This document shows, one piece after another, positions 23,170 through 30,736 of a DNA stretch of 35,881 nucleotides. The notes under the pieces were generated by a model, which was given only the letters and a program-made list of their open reading frames with translations, was not told the DNA's origin and did no database searches. The DNA lies in NCBI RefSeq assembly GCF_015731765.1, contig NZ_VRYY01000551.1:1-35881 (forward strand), given 5' to 3'. How positions within the stretch are numbered: position 1 is the stretch's first letter; each line of letters starts with the position of its first letter. A program made the position numbers and the translations under genes. The DNA is from Nitratidesulfovibrio oxamicus (GTDB taxonomy: Bacteria > Desulfobacterota > Desulfovibrionia > Desulfovibrionales > Desulfovibrionaceae).

Positions 23170-23925
23170 ATGGACAGGACAGACGCCCTGCGGGACCTTT
23201 TGGAAGGCATTCGAGCGGGCACCATCGATGTGGACAAGGGCATGTCGCAGCTGCGCGACCTGCCGTACCTTGAAATGGGACACACCCGCTTCGACATGCA
23301 CCGCAAGCTGCGCAACGGTTTTCCGGAAGTGGTTTACGGTGCGGGCAAGACGCCCGAACAGGTGGCGGAGATTTTCACCCGGCTGCGCGGCCTCAGCCAT
23401 GTGCTGGCCACCCGCGTCTCGCCGGAAATGGCGGAGCACGTGCTGGCCTCCTGCCCGGAGGCCACCTACAACCCCCTTGGCCGCACCCTGACCATGCTGC
23501 ACGGCGAACTGACCTTCAAGCCCGGCGAGATCGGCATCATCACCGCTGGCACCTCGGATCTGCCCGTGGCCGAAGAGGCCCGCGTGACCTGCGAGATGCT
23601 GGGCAGCAGGGCGTGGGTCATCTCCGACGTGGGCGTGGCGGGCGTGCATCGCCTGTTCGACCGGCTGGACGAACTGCGCAAGGCCCGCGTGCTCATCGTG
23701 GTGGCGGGCATGGAAGGCGCGCTCACCAGCGTGGTGGGCGGCCTTGTGTCGCAGCCGCTCATCGCCGTTCCCACATCCGTGGGGTACGGGGCCAACTTCG
23801 CCGGGCTGTCCGCGCTGCTTGGCATGCTCACTTCGTGCGCCAGCGGCGTTACCGTGGTCAACATCGACAACGGGTTCGGCGCGGCCTGCGCCGCGTGTCG
23901 CATCAACAACCTGTTTGCGGAGTAG
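23170..23925 (+). CDS. larB: LarB, carboxylase/hydrolase of nickel-pincer cofactor synthesis
   Basis: About 251 residues. LarB carboxylates nicotinic acid adenine dinucleotide and cleaves the phosphoanhydride, giving the precursor that LarE then thiolates. The C-terminal half is PurE-like: 'IGIITAGTSDLPVAEEA', 'GVAGVHRLFDRLDEL', 'VVAGMEGALTSVVGGL', 'PLIAVPTSVGYGANF' and 'VVNIDNGFGAACAA' are the family blocks. The N-terminal part has 'DLPYLEMGHTRFDMHR'. ATG 23170 gives the usual length; an upstream ATG at 23122 is in frame but lacks a clear ribosome site, and the site before 23170 is also weak. It probably shares a transcript with larC. It converges on nadB, with about 280 bp of repeat-filled DNA between. 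Confidence 0.9.
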   Translation: MDRTDALRDLLEGIRAGTIDVDKGMSQLRDLPYLEMGHTRFDMHRKLRNGFPEVVYGAGKTPEQVAEIFTRLRGLSHVLATRVSPEMAEHVLASCPEATYNPLGRTLTMLHGELTFKPGEIGIITAGTSDLPVAEEARVTCEMLGSRAWVISDVGVAGVHRLFDRLDELRKARVLIVVAGMEGALTSVVGGLVSQPLIAVPTSVGYGANFAGLSALLGMLTSCASGVTVVNIDNGFGAACAACRINNLFAE

Positions 23926-23969
23926 GCGAGGGGGAGAAGCTTTTTGTAAGCCTCCGGCGGGCAGGGACG

Positions 23970-24018
23970 GCAGCCGTTACACGCGTCTTCGAGTGTTACG
24001 GATGGCGATCGCAGCGCG
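23970..24018 (-). repeat. Conserved intergenic hairpin element, copy B
   Basis: Minus-strand copy of the element at 21265-21313 (39 of 49 positions identical). The core hairpin is 23974-24001, read on the minus strand as CCGT-A-ACAC, the loop TCGAAGACGC, then GTGT-A-ACGG. The loop differs from copy A at one position. It lies downstream of nadB in nadB's direction, as copy A lies downstream of the reductase gene. Confidence 0.65.
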
Positions 24019-24042
24019 CTGTCTCCCCCTGCACTCCTTTTC

Positions 24043-24080
24043 AACGCGAAGAACCGCCCAAAGGGCGGTTCTTCGCGTTT
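24043..24080 (+). terminator. Long perfect hairpin, likely terminator of the lar genes
   Basis: A 17-bp perfect stem starting AACGCGAAGAACC, with an AAA loop at 24060-24062, followed by a short T-run (the final GTT runs into TTG). It lies 117 nt after the larB stop. The stem is strong but the T-tract is short, so it may act on both strands or serve as a transcript-end stabiliser. Confidence 0.65.
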
Positions 24081-24155
24081 GCACTTGATAGCGGATTGCC
24101 GCCGATGAGGACGCAGTTCCGTTAGGTGATGGGAAAACAGTTACCCAGTACGGGG

Positions 24156-24180
24156 GGGCAGGGGGCATCGCCCCCTGCCC
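24156..24180 (-). terminator. GC hairpin downstream of nadB
   Basis: GGGCAGGGGGC pairs perfectly with GCCCCCTGCCC around a 3-nt loop, 27-51 nt past the nadB stop on the minus strand. No T-run follows the stem on that strand, although a run of six T's precedes it. It may therefore slow or stabilise transcripts instead of terminating them in the classical way. Confidence 0.4.
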
Positions 24181-24206
24181 GCCGGAGGCGTACAAAAAAC
24201 CGCTCC

Positions 24207-25799
24207 CTAATCTACCCGGTAATGACACCCCAGGCTCTGCTTGTTCCGCAGCGCGGCCATGGTCACCATGTACGAAGTCTGGCAGCCGTGGAACAGGTCC
24301 ACGAGGGGCTTGGAGAGCGGGGTTCGCTTGTAGAAGTCGTGCAGGTGGCGCGACAGGTCGCGCAGGTCTTCGAAGGCGCGTTGCAGGCGGCTGCGGGTGC
24401 GGGTGATGCCCACGTAGTTCCACATGGTGTGGCGGATGGTGGCCCAGTCCTGCGCGATGAGGGCCGGGTCGTCGTTGCGTTCGTCGCCGGATGACTGCCA
24501 GTCGGGGATGGAGTCGCGCAGGCGCTTGCCAAGGCCACGCTGGGCACCGGAGCGTTTGGCGATGTCCTCTGCGGCGGTGCGGCCCCATAGCAGGGCTTCC
24601 AGCAGCGATGTGGACGCCAGGCGGTTGGCCCCGTGCACGCCGGTGCAACTGCATTCGCCCACGCTGTACAGCCGTTCCAGGGTGGTGCGGCCCGTCAGGT
24701 CGGTAAGGATGCCGCCGCAGAAGTAGTGTGCGGCGGGCACCACGGGAATCAGGTCGCGCCGGATGTCGATGCCCAGTTCCATGCACCGGGCGAAGATGGT
24801 GGGGAAGCGCTCGGACGGGTCCTGCTCCATGTGGCGGGCGTCCAGGTACACGCATTCCTCGCCGTTGCGCAGCATTTCCTCCACGATGGACCGGGCCACG
24901 ATGTCGCGCGGGGCAAGGTCGGCGCGGGGGTCGTAGCGTTCCATGAAATGCTCGCCGCTGCCGTTCACCAGCCGACCGCCCTCTCCGCGCATGGCCTCCG
25001 TGACCAGGAACCTGCGCGAACTGCGATGCAGCAGGGCGGTGGGGTGGAACTGCACGTACTCCAGGTTTTCGGTGCGTACGAAGGCGCGGCTGGCCATGGC
25101 CACGCCGGAGCCGATGGAGGTCGGGCTGTTGGTGGTGTGCAGGTACACCTGCCCGATGCCGCCGGTGGCCAGCACCGTGACGTCGGCGAGGATGGTTTCC
25201 ACCCGGCGCAACTGCTCGTTGAAGACGTAGGCCCCCACGCATTGGTTGTTGAGCTGGTAGCGGAATTCGTTGTTGCGGGCGTGGTGGTGGCTGGTCAGCA
25301 GGTCGACGGCAGTGCGTTCCGACAGCACGCGGATGTTGGGGGCGTCGTTCACAGCCGCCATCAGCCCGTCCATGATGGCCCGTCCGGTGTAGTCGGCGCA
25401 GTGCAGGATGCGGTGCGCCCCGTGGCCGCCTTCCATGGTCAGGTCCCATTCGCATTCGGGGGTGCGCCCTTTGGCAAAGGGGATGTGCAGCCGGTCCACA
25501 AGGATGTCCTGCACGGCCTTTGGGCCGCTGCGCGCGATGTGGCGCACCGCGCGCAGGTGGTTGTGGCGGTGCCCGGCGATGAGGATGTCGCTTTCCAGTT
25601 GGCGGGGGTCGCCGTCGCCCGCGCGGAACACGATGCCGCCCTGGGCCAGGGCGGAATTGCCGCTGTCCAGTTGCTGACCGCTGTTGATGAGCGTCACTTC
25701 GATGCCCTGGTCGGCCAGGGTGAGCGCGGCAGTGCACCCGGCGATGCCCGAGCCGATGACCAGTACCGGAGTGTGCAGGCGGTAGGAGGAATTGTTCAT
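24207..25799 (-). CDS. nadB: L-aspartate oxidase NadB
   Basis: 530 residues, normal length. This FAD enzyme oxidises L-aspartate to iminoaspartate, the first step of de novo NAD synthesis; under anaerobic conditions fumarate can serve as acceptor. The FAD motif 'VLVIGSGIAGCTAALTLA' is at residues 12-29, and 'SGNSALAQGGIVF' follows. Catalytic-region blocks 'QFHPTALLH', 'EAMRGEGGRLVN' and 'PRDIVARSI' match the succinate dehydrogenase/NadB family. 'AAHYFCGGILTDLTGRT' and 'ASTSLLEALLWGR' complete the capping and FAD domains. The C-terminal helical domain carries 'MWNYVGITRT'. ATG 25799 follows AAGGGA; the frame is open further upstream without homology. It follows nadA after an unusually long 293-bp spacer. 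Confidence 0.95.
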   Translation of the reverse strand: MNNSSYRLHTPVLVIGSGIAGCTAALTLADQGIEVTLINSGQQLDSGNSALAQGGIVFRAGDGDPRQLESDILIAGHRHNHLRAVRHIARSGPKAVQDILVDRLHIPFAKGRTPECEWDLTMEGGHGAHRILHCADYTGRAIMDGLMAAVNDAPNIRVLSERTAVDLLTSHHHARNNEFRYQLNNQCVGAYVFNEQLRRVETILADVTVLATGGIGQVYLHTTNSPTSIGSGVAMASRAFVRTENLEYVQFHPTALLHRSSRRFLVTEAMRGEGGRLVNGSGEHFMERYDPRADLAPRDIVARSIVEEMLRNGEECVYLDARHMEQDPSERFPTIFARCMELGIDIRRDLIPVVPAAHYFCGGILTDLTGRTTLERLYSVGECSCTGVHGANRLASTSLLEALLWGRTAAEDIAKRSGAQRGLGKRLRDSIPDWQSSGDERNDDPALIAQDWATIRHTMWNYVGITRTRSRLQRAFEDLRDLSRHLHDFYKRTPLSKPLVDLFHGCQTSYMVTMAALRNKQSLGCHYRVD

Positions 25800-26092
25800 G
25801 GCGGGTCCCTTGCGAAGTGGCGGCGTGGGGGATGTGGTGCGGTGTCCGTGCGCCGGGCCTTGCACCTGCCGGGGCACTTCCGGCGGCGAAAGGGGCGGCT
25901 GGCGCGGGCGGGGAAAAATCGTTTCGGGTCTGGGCCAAATCAACCAGAACCAAAGCGGCTTGGTCCATATCTGCCAGCCAGGCCAGCCAGGCCAGCCAGG
26001 TTGGACAGGCCGGACGCAGGATGCTTGTCGGCCCGCGCGGCGCCCGTATATCGGCGGGCATCGCGCGGGCCGCTGTTTCTTCCTACGCCTGC
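25800..26092 (-). other. Non-coding spacer between nadA and nadB
   Basis: 293 bp without a recognisable gene; the nadB frame stays open through it but codes for low-complexity, non-homologous sequence. It contains three perfect 9-bp tandem units (25973-25999). No hairpin with a T-run and no confident promoter were found, so whether nadB shares the nadC-nadA transcript is unresolved. Confidence 0.5.
25973..25999. repeat. Three perfect tandem 9-bp units between nadA and nadB
   Basis: GCCAGCCAG occurs three times head to tail, in non-coding DNA. The 9-bp period is the same as in the coding repeats at 6771-6824 and 12202-12246. Confidence 0.85.
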
Positions 26093-27142
26093 TCAGGCAC
26101 AGGCGTCCAGCATGCGTTGCAGGGCTGCCTTGGCGGGTTCGTGCAGGTCCATGGGCACGGTGACCGGGGCTTCCGTGCCCGCCGCCACGCCCTCCAGGGT
26201 GTGCAGCAACTTGGGCTCTGTCACGCGGGCCATGTGCGAACAGGCGCTTTCCAGCAGGGGCAGCACGGTCAGCCGCCCGGCATGCTGGCGGGCCAGCCGC
26301 CGCACGAGGTTGATTTCCGTGCCGATGATGACGGTAGAACCTTTGGGGGCCTCGTCGGCAAAGCGGATGATGGTGGTGGTGGACCCGGCGGCATCGGCGG
26401 CGTTGACCACCTCTGGCGAACATTCCGGATGCACCACTATGCGACAGCCGGGGTGTGCTGCGCGGGCCGTTTCCATCTGGCGCAGGTTGAACCGGGCGTG
26501 GATGGCGCAACAGCCGGGCCAGATCAGCAGTTCCGCCCGGCGGGCCGAGTCGGTCAGCACGTCGGCGCTAAAACTGGCAGACCGCACGTCCAGCATGTGC
26601 CGCCTTTCATCGGGAATGCCAAGAAGGTTCGCGGTGTTGCGGGCCAGGTTCTTGTCCGGCAGAAACAGCACGGCGTCGCCCTGGTTTCGGGTCCATTCCA
26701 GCATGGTGCGTGCGTTGGCGGATGTGCACACCGCGCCGCCGTGCCGCCCAACCACGGCCTTTACCGCCAGCGAGGTGTTCACGTAGGCCAGCGGCACCAC
26801 CTTGCGGCCATCGGCCTGAAGGGCGCGCAGCACCGCGTCCACCCGTTCCGCCGGGGCCATTTGCGCCATGACGCAGTTGGCGGAATGCTCCGGCAGGTAC
26901 ACCTTCTGGCCGGGCCGCGCCAGCAGGGCGGCGGATTCCGCCATGAAGTACACCCCGCAGAACACGATGGCGGCGGCGTCCGTGTCGGCCACGCGGCGGG
27001 CCAGTTCCAGCGAATCACCGCGCAGATCGGTGTGCCGGATGACAGATTCGTGCTGGTAGTGGTGGCCCATGATGGTCAGGTCGGGGCCGAGCGCGGCGCG
27101 CAGCGCGGCGATGCGCTCTTTCTGGGAAGGTTGTGCGGTCAT
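26093..27142 (-). CDS. nadA: Quinolinate synthase NadA
   Basis: 349 residues. A [4Fe-4S] enzyme that condenses iminoaspartate with dihydroxyacetone phosphate to quinolinate, using the NadB product. The start of the conserved region is 'LTIMGHHYQHESVIRHTD', and 'IVFCGVYFMAESAALL' follows. The three cluster Cys are in 'EHSANCVMAQ', 'WPGCCAIHARF' and 'LLESACSHM'; the extra adjacent Cys in the second motif leaves a small ambiguity about which one ligates. 'VVHPECSPEVVNAADAAGST' and 'GTEINLVRRLA' are also family blocks. ATG 27142 lies 1 nt beyond the nadC stop, so the two genes are translationally coupled. A longer frame start at 27313 overlaps nadC and is not credible. Confidence 0.95.
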   Translation of the reverse strand: MTAQPSQKERIAALRAALGPDLTIMGHHYQHESVIRHTDLRGDSLELARRVADTDAAAIVFCGVYFMAESAALLARPGQKVYLPEHSANCVMAQMAPAERVDAVLRALQADGRKVVPLAYVNTSLAVKAVVGRHGGAVCTSANARTMLEWTRNQGDAVLFLPDKNLARNTANLLGIPDERRHMLDVRSASFSADVLTDSARRAELLIWPGCCAIHARFNLRQMETARAAHPGCRIVVHPECSPEVVNAADAAGSTTTIIRFADEAPKGSTVIIGTEINLVRRLARQHAGRLTVLPLLESACSHMARVTEPKLLHTLEGVAAGTEAPVTVPMDLHEPAKAALQRMLDACA

Positions 27143-27143
27143 G

Positions 27144-28052
27144 TCATGCCTTGCGTATGCGCATGCTGAAGTCCGCCACCGGGGCGGAGTGGGTAAGCCT
27201 GCCCACGGAGACGAAATCCGGCCCGTGGGGAGATGCCTCGGCCAGTTGCCGCAGCGTTTCCAGGGTGACGCCGCCGCTGGCCTCGGTTTCAATGCCAGTG
27301 GGCACCAATGCAAGCGACTCGCGCAGGAGCGCCAGGTCCATATTGTCCAGCATGATGCGGTCCACCTTGCAGGCCACGGCCTCGCGCACCTCGTCCAGGG
27401 TGCGGCATTCCACCTCGATGGGCGGGCAGGGCGCGTAGGCCGCGCGCAGCGCCGCCACGGCGGCCGTGATGGACCCGGCGGCGTCGATGTGGTTGTCTTT
27501 CAGCATCAGCATTTCGGCCAGGGTGCGGCGGTGGTTTTGCCCGCCACCCACCAGCACCGCGTACTTTTCGGGAAAGCGCAGCCCCGGCAGGGTCTTGCGC
27601 GTATCCAGCAGGCGGGAGGCGGTGCCGTCCAGTTCGTGCGCGTAGCGGCGGGTAAGGTTGGCGATGCCGGACAGGTGGCAGACGAAGTTCAGGATGACCC
27701 GTTCCGCCTTCAGTACCAGCCGCGCCGGGCCTTCGATGTCGGCGGCGATGGAGCCGGGCGACAGTTCGTCGCCGTCCGCGGTATGGGGAGTCCACGTCCA
27801 GCCGCCTACCACCGGGCTTTCCAGCAGGGCGGCGCAGCGTTCCATCACCAGCGGGGCAATGGGCAGCCCGGCCACCAGGGTCTGCTGCTTGGCCACGATC
27901 TGGGCGGCCAGCCGGTCAACGGGGCCGAACACGGCGTCGCTGGTAAGGTCGGGGCCGTCCTCCAGCAGGGCCAGGTCTATGGCGGCCAGCAGGTGTTCGC
28001 GGGGCTGTCCCGCAAAGAAGGCGTCGAAATCCGGTACGGTATGCGATGACAT
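27144..28052 (-). CDS. nadC: Nicotinate-nucleotide pyrophosphorylase (carboxylating) NadC
   Basis: 302 residues. It converts quinolinate and PRPP to nicotinate mononucleotide, CO2 and pyrophosphate, the third step of the pathway after NadB and NadA. Family blocks are 'LALLEDGPDLTSDAVF' near the N-terminus, 'ERVILNFVCHLSGIAN', the active-site string 'DTRKTLPGLRFPEKYAV' followed by GGGQNHR, 'MLKDNHID', 'VECRTLDEV' and the C-terminal 'EASGGVTLETLRQLAE'. ATG 28052 was chosen; an in-frame GTG five codons upstream (28067) is possible, and neither has a strong ribosome site. It is first in the nadC-nadA-nadB minus-strand group. Confidence 0.94.
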   Translation of the reverse strand: MSSHTVPDFDAFFAGQPREHLLAAIDLALLEDGPDLTSDAVFGPVDRLAAQIVAKQQTLVAGLPIAPLVMERCAALLESPVVGGWTWTPHTADGDELSPGSIAADIEGPARLVLKAERVILNFVCHLSGIANLTRRYAHELDGTASRLLDTRKTLPGLRFPEKYAVLVGGGQNHRRTLAEMLMLKDNHIDAAGSITAAVAALRAAYAPCPPIEVECRTLDEVREAVACKVDRIMLDNMDLALLRESLALVPTGIETEASGGVTLETLRQLAEASPHGPDFVSVGRLTHSAPVADFSMRIRKA

Positions 28053-28424
28053 GGATTGTGCCGCCACTGGCTAGATGATACACGCAGGGTGCCCCGCGCC
28101 GAGCCTGCGCCGCGCGGTGGGGTTTCGCCGCCTCACGGGATGCGCCGCGAACTGCGCCACGCGAGGCGTCTCGGACAGGGCGCTTGCCGTGTAGTAGGAG
28201 GCTGCCCCGCTTTCGTCAAGCCGATGCCGCCTTACCGCCACACGGAACGGGCATGTGGGGTGGCATGCTCGCGAATCTCGCCGGTCGGGGCCGGAAAGGC
28301 TGACGTTGGCGCATGACCGGCGCAGTTCGACCAGCCGGGGTGGTTTGTCCCGTTTGCGCAGTCGCGGCAGCGCGCATGCTGCACGCGGTTTACGGCTTCA
28401 CAGGATAACGGGCAGGGGGGTTGC
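28053..28424. other. Divergent intergenic region between nadC and mgtE, no gene seen
   Basis: 372 bp, GC-rich, with only short unconvincing frames. I looked for a magnesium (M-box/ykoK) riboswitch ahead of mgtE and for a NAD-related leader on the nadC side, and recognised neither. Both genes need promoters here; no clear sigma-70 boxes stand out. Confidence 0.4.
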
Positions 28425-29834
28425 ATGGCCGGGCAGGAACACGGACAAGAGCGCGGTCACGAGCACGACCGCGAATGCGTGGATGGCGCCCCCCGCGACG
28501 ACGGGGACGCCTGCCGCATCATAGTGCTGCCCGAGGAATGCCGCGATCCCGCCACGCCCGGCGAAGACGCCGAGTTCGCCCACCCCGCGGACGTTGCCGA
28601 CCACCTGGAGAATCTTTCGCTGGAACGGCAGGTGTGCGTGCTGCGCCACCTGCCCGCCGAGGACGCCGCCGACGCACTGGCCGAGCTTGACGAGCATGTA
28701 CGCGTCGACCTGCTGGAGAACCTTGATGCCGACGTGGCCGCCCAGATCCTGTCCGAAATGTCGCCCGACGACGCGGCGGACGTGCTGGACGAACTGGACG
28801 AAGACCACCGCGACGTCCTGCTGAGCAGCCTCGAAACCGAGGACGCCGAGGAAATCCGCCACCTCATGGCCTTCGACCCGGACACGGCGGGCGGGGTCAT
28901 GAACACCGAGGTGATCATCCTCGACCACGGCCTGACCGCCGACCAGGCCATCCTGCAAATCCGCGCCGAGATCGAAGACAAGGAAATTCCCTACTACGCC
29001 TATGTCGTGGATGAGCAGGACCGGCTGGTGGGCGTGCTTTCGCTGCGCGACATCATGCTGTGCAAGCCCGGCAACAAACTGCGGGACGAGGTGCGCGGCC
29101 AGGGGCTGATTTCCGTGCTGTTCGACCAGGACAAGGAAGAGGTGGCGCACCTGCTGGGCCACTACAACTTCATGGCCATGCCCGTGGTGGACTACGAGGG
29201 CCGCCTGCTGGGCGTGGTCACCCACGACGACATCATCGACATCATCCACGACGAGGCGTCCGAGGACATGCTGGGCATGGTGGGCGCGGGCACGGACGAA
29301 ACCGTGGACACGCCGTGGCACGAATCGGTGCTGAAGCGTCTGCCGTGGCTGGTCATCAACATGCTGAACTCGGCGGTGTCGGCGTCCGTCGTGTACATGT
29401 TCGAAGGGTCCATCGCCCAGATGGCGGTGCTGGCCGTGCTGATGCCCATGGTGGCCAACCAGGCGGGCAACACCGGGCAGCAGGCGCTGGCCGTGATGAT
29501 CCGGCAGTTGGCGGTAGAGCGGTTCGACCGGCGCAAGGCATGGTGGGCCGTGCTGCGCGAGGCCAAGATCGGCCTGTCCAGCGGGGCCATTGTGGCGCTG
29601 CTGGTGCTGTGCGCGGTGTGGGCGTTTGCCGGGTCGTGGAAGCTGGCCTCGGTGATGTCGCTGGCGCTGCTGCTGGACATGCTGCTGGGCGCGCTGGCCG
29701 GGGCGTCCATTCCGCTCATTTTGCGGGCCGTGGGGCGTGACCCGGCGCAGGCGTCCAGCATCTTCCTGACGGCCATCACCGACGGTGCGGGTTTTTTCAT
29801 CTTTCTGGGGCTGGCGACGCTGGTATTGTTTTAG
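28425..29834 (+). CDS. mgtE: Magnesium transporter MgtE
   Basis: 469 residues, standard MgtE architecture. An acidic N-terminal superhelical domain (about residues 45-165, e.g. 'LPAEDAADALAELDEH' and 'MSPDDAADVLDELDEDH') senses cytoplasmic Mg2+. Two CBS domains follow (about 170-295). The long linking 'plug' helix leads into five membrane helices from about residue 315 with 'PMVANQAGNTGQQALAVMIR', the conserved pore region, and 'ASSIFLTAITDGAGFFIFLG' at the end. It forms a dimeric Mg2+ channel gated shut by bound Mg2+. The first 25 residues are an extra His/Glu/Asp-rich stretch not usual for the family. The ATG follows a G-rich site. A clear terminator lies 57 nt after the stop. Confidence 0.95.
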   Translation: MAGQEHGQERGHEHDRECVDGAPRDDGDACRIIVLPEECRDPATPGEDAEFAHPADVADHLENLSLERQVCVLRHLPAEDAADALAELDEHVRVDLLENLDADVAAQILSEMSPDDAADVLDELDEDHRDVLLSSLETEDAEEIRHLMAFDPDTAGGVMNTEVIILDHGLTADQAILQIRAEIEDKEIPYYAYVVDEQDRLVGVLSLRDIMLCKPGNKLRDEVRGQGLISVLFDQDKEEVAHLLGHYNFMAMPVVDYEGRLLGVVTHDDIIDIIHDEASEDMLGMVGAGTDETVDTPWHESVLKRLPWLVINMLNSAVSASVVYMFEGSIAQMAVLAVLMPMVANQAGNTGQQALAVMIRQLAVERFDRRKAWWAVLREAKIGLSSGAIVALLVLCAVWAFAGSWKLASVMSLALLLDMLLGALAGASIPLILRAVGRDPAQASSIFLTAITDGAGFFIFLGLATLVLF

Positions 29835-29890
29835 GTGTCTTTGCCCAGGGAACGCGGGAACTTTTGCTGTTGATAGTAAAGCAAAAAACG

Positions 29891-29927
29891 AAGAGGCTCC
29901 ATCTTGCGATGGGGCCTCTTTGTTTTT
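29891..29927 (+). terminator. Rho-independent terminator after mgtE
   Basis: AAGAGGCTCCATC pairs with GATGGGGCCTCTT (one mismatch) around a TTGC loop, followed by TGTTTTT. It separates mgtE from the AT-rich cassette. Confidence 0.9.
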
Positions 29928-29955
29928 GTGTTGTATTTTATGTGTGCATTCAAGA

Positions 29956-29983
29956 TTGTTTTAGTCTCGTTGCTAAATATATC
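29956..29983 (+). promoter_or_regulatory. Putative promoter of the AT-rich two-gene cassette
   Basis: TTGTTT (29956-29961), a 16-nt spacer and TATATC (29978-29983), within a strongly AT-rich stretch upstream of the ATG at 30042. AT-rich DNA yields chance matches easily, so confidence is modest. The location between the mgtE terminator and the first cassette gene fits. Confidence 0.35.
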
Positions 29984-30041
29984 CTGATGAAGTATGCGCG
30001 ATTGTATACGTGTGGTTTTTAAAAAAACGTGAGGTGAGCAT

Positions 30042-30728
30042 ATGGTAGTGGGTAAAGTGCGCACTTCTCCTAGGATTTCATTAAATAAATTGGGAGAATA
30101 TCTTGTTTCTAAGCCAGGTCGCAGGCGTACGATTATACGGGATCAAAAGGAACCTTCTGATTTCATAGTTGCAAGGTACGCAGAAGCTAAAAGGATAATT
30201 CAAGATTGCTTAGTATCAGGTGGGGCTGATGTCAGGCCAGTGAATAGAGCGATAGAGGGCTTCTCAGGCTCTTACGAAACAAAGTGGCAAAAAGATACGG
30301 CAATACTATGCGCATCAGCCCTGCGGGCTTTTTTGAGGATGTCAGCGAGCATTCCCTTGAATGGCTTTAATCCCGTCAGAGGTATCGATAATCCAGAAAA
30401 AATGAATATTTCTGGCGTAGATGTCAGCGTGTGTCCTGAAATTATTCTGTTAGCCCCATCACAAGATAATGCAATTGTTGGTGGCGTTAAGTTGTATTTC
30501 AGTAAGAATAATCCATTAACAGAAGATGCATCAGAATTTGTGGGGTCTGTTTTGTATAGATATTTATCAGAAGTAACGTCGAGTGAGAGTGCTGTTTCAT
30601 ATAAAAATTGTACTGTGGTTGATGTGTTTGCTGGGAAGTGTTTCATTGCTCCAAAAACATATAAGCGAAATATGAATGATGTTGCGGCTGCGTGCGCAGA
30701 AATTTATCACCTTTGGAACGTTGCATAG
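30042..30728 (+). CDS. Hypothetical protein of unknown function in an AT-rich, probably acquired cassette
   Basis: 228 residues, no signal peptide or membrane helix, predicted soluble. Base composition is roughly 40% GC against well over 60% in the flanking genes, with matching codon use (many AAA, ATT and TTA), a strong sign of horizontal transfer. The N-terminus is basic ('RISLNKLGEYLVSKPGRRR', residues 11-29) and could contact nucleic acid. The C-terminal half has alternating hydrophobic stretches ('DVSVCPEIILLAPS', 'IVGGVKLYFSK', 'NCTVVDVFAGKCFIAP') that suggest a beta-rich fold. The Asp...(x)Lys spacing faintly recalls PD-(D/E)xK nucleases, but the key acidic residue before the Lys is missing, so I do not assign this. 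GAGGTGA precedes ATG 30042. The small gene 30737-30919 follows after 8 nt, so the two are surely co-expressed. I do not recognise the family. Confidence 0.8.
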   Translation: MVVGKVRTSPRISLNKLGEYLVSKPGRRRTIIRDQKEPSDFIVARYAEAKRIIQDCLVSGGADVRPVNRAIEGFSGSYETKWQKDTAILCASALRAFLRMSASIPLNGFNPVRGIDNPEKMNISGVDVSVCPEIILLAPSQDNAIVGGVKLYFSKNNPLTEDASEFVGSVLYRYLSEVTSSESAVSYKNCTVVDVFAGKCFIAPKTYKRNMNDVAAACAEIYHLWNVA

Positions 30729-30736
30729 GAGGTGTT

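Larger units (their letters stand above)
23941..24198. repeat. Near-perfect 26-bp inverted repeats in the larB/nadB convergent gap
   Basis: 23941-23966 (plus strand starts TTTTTGTAAG) is the reverse complement of 24173-24198 (ends CGTACAAAAA) at 25 of 26 positions. The 206 bp between them hold the conserved hairpin copy B, a 17-bp perfect palindromic hairpin and the GGGCAGGGGGC hairpin. No coding frame is credible. The whole 281-bp gap between larB (23925) and nadB (24207) is made of these structures. Confidence 0.75.

Noticed and set aside
28053-28424. Possible magnesium riboswitch ahead of mgtE
   Set aside because: The conserved blocks of the M-box leader that I know (such as the GGTGAGGCTCC-type element) are not present.
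29831-30064. 77-codon minus-strand frame in the AT-rich gap after mgtE
   Set aside because: It runs antisense through the mgtE terminator and the promoter region, lacks a ribosome site, and AT-rich composition alone explains its residues.
30042-30728. PD-(D/E)xK nuclease assignment for the 228-aa cassette protein
   Set aside because: An Asp-containing strand and a 'GGVKLYF' strand give a faint resemblance, but the acidic residue before the Lys is absent and no other motif supports it.
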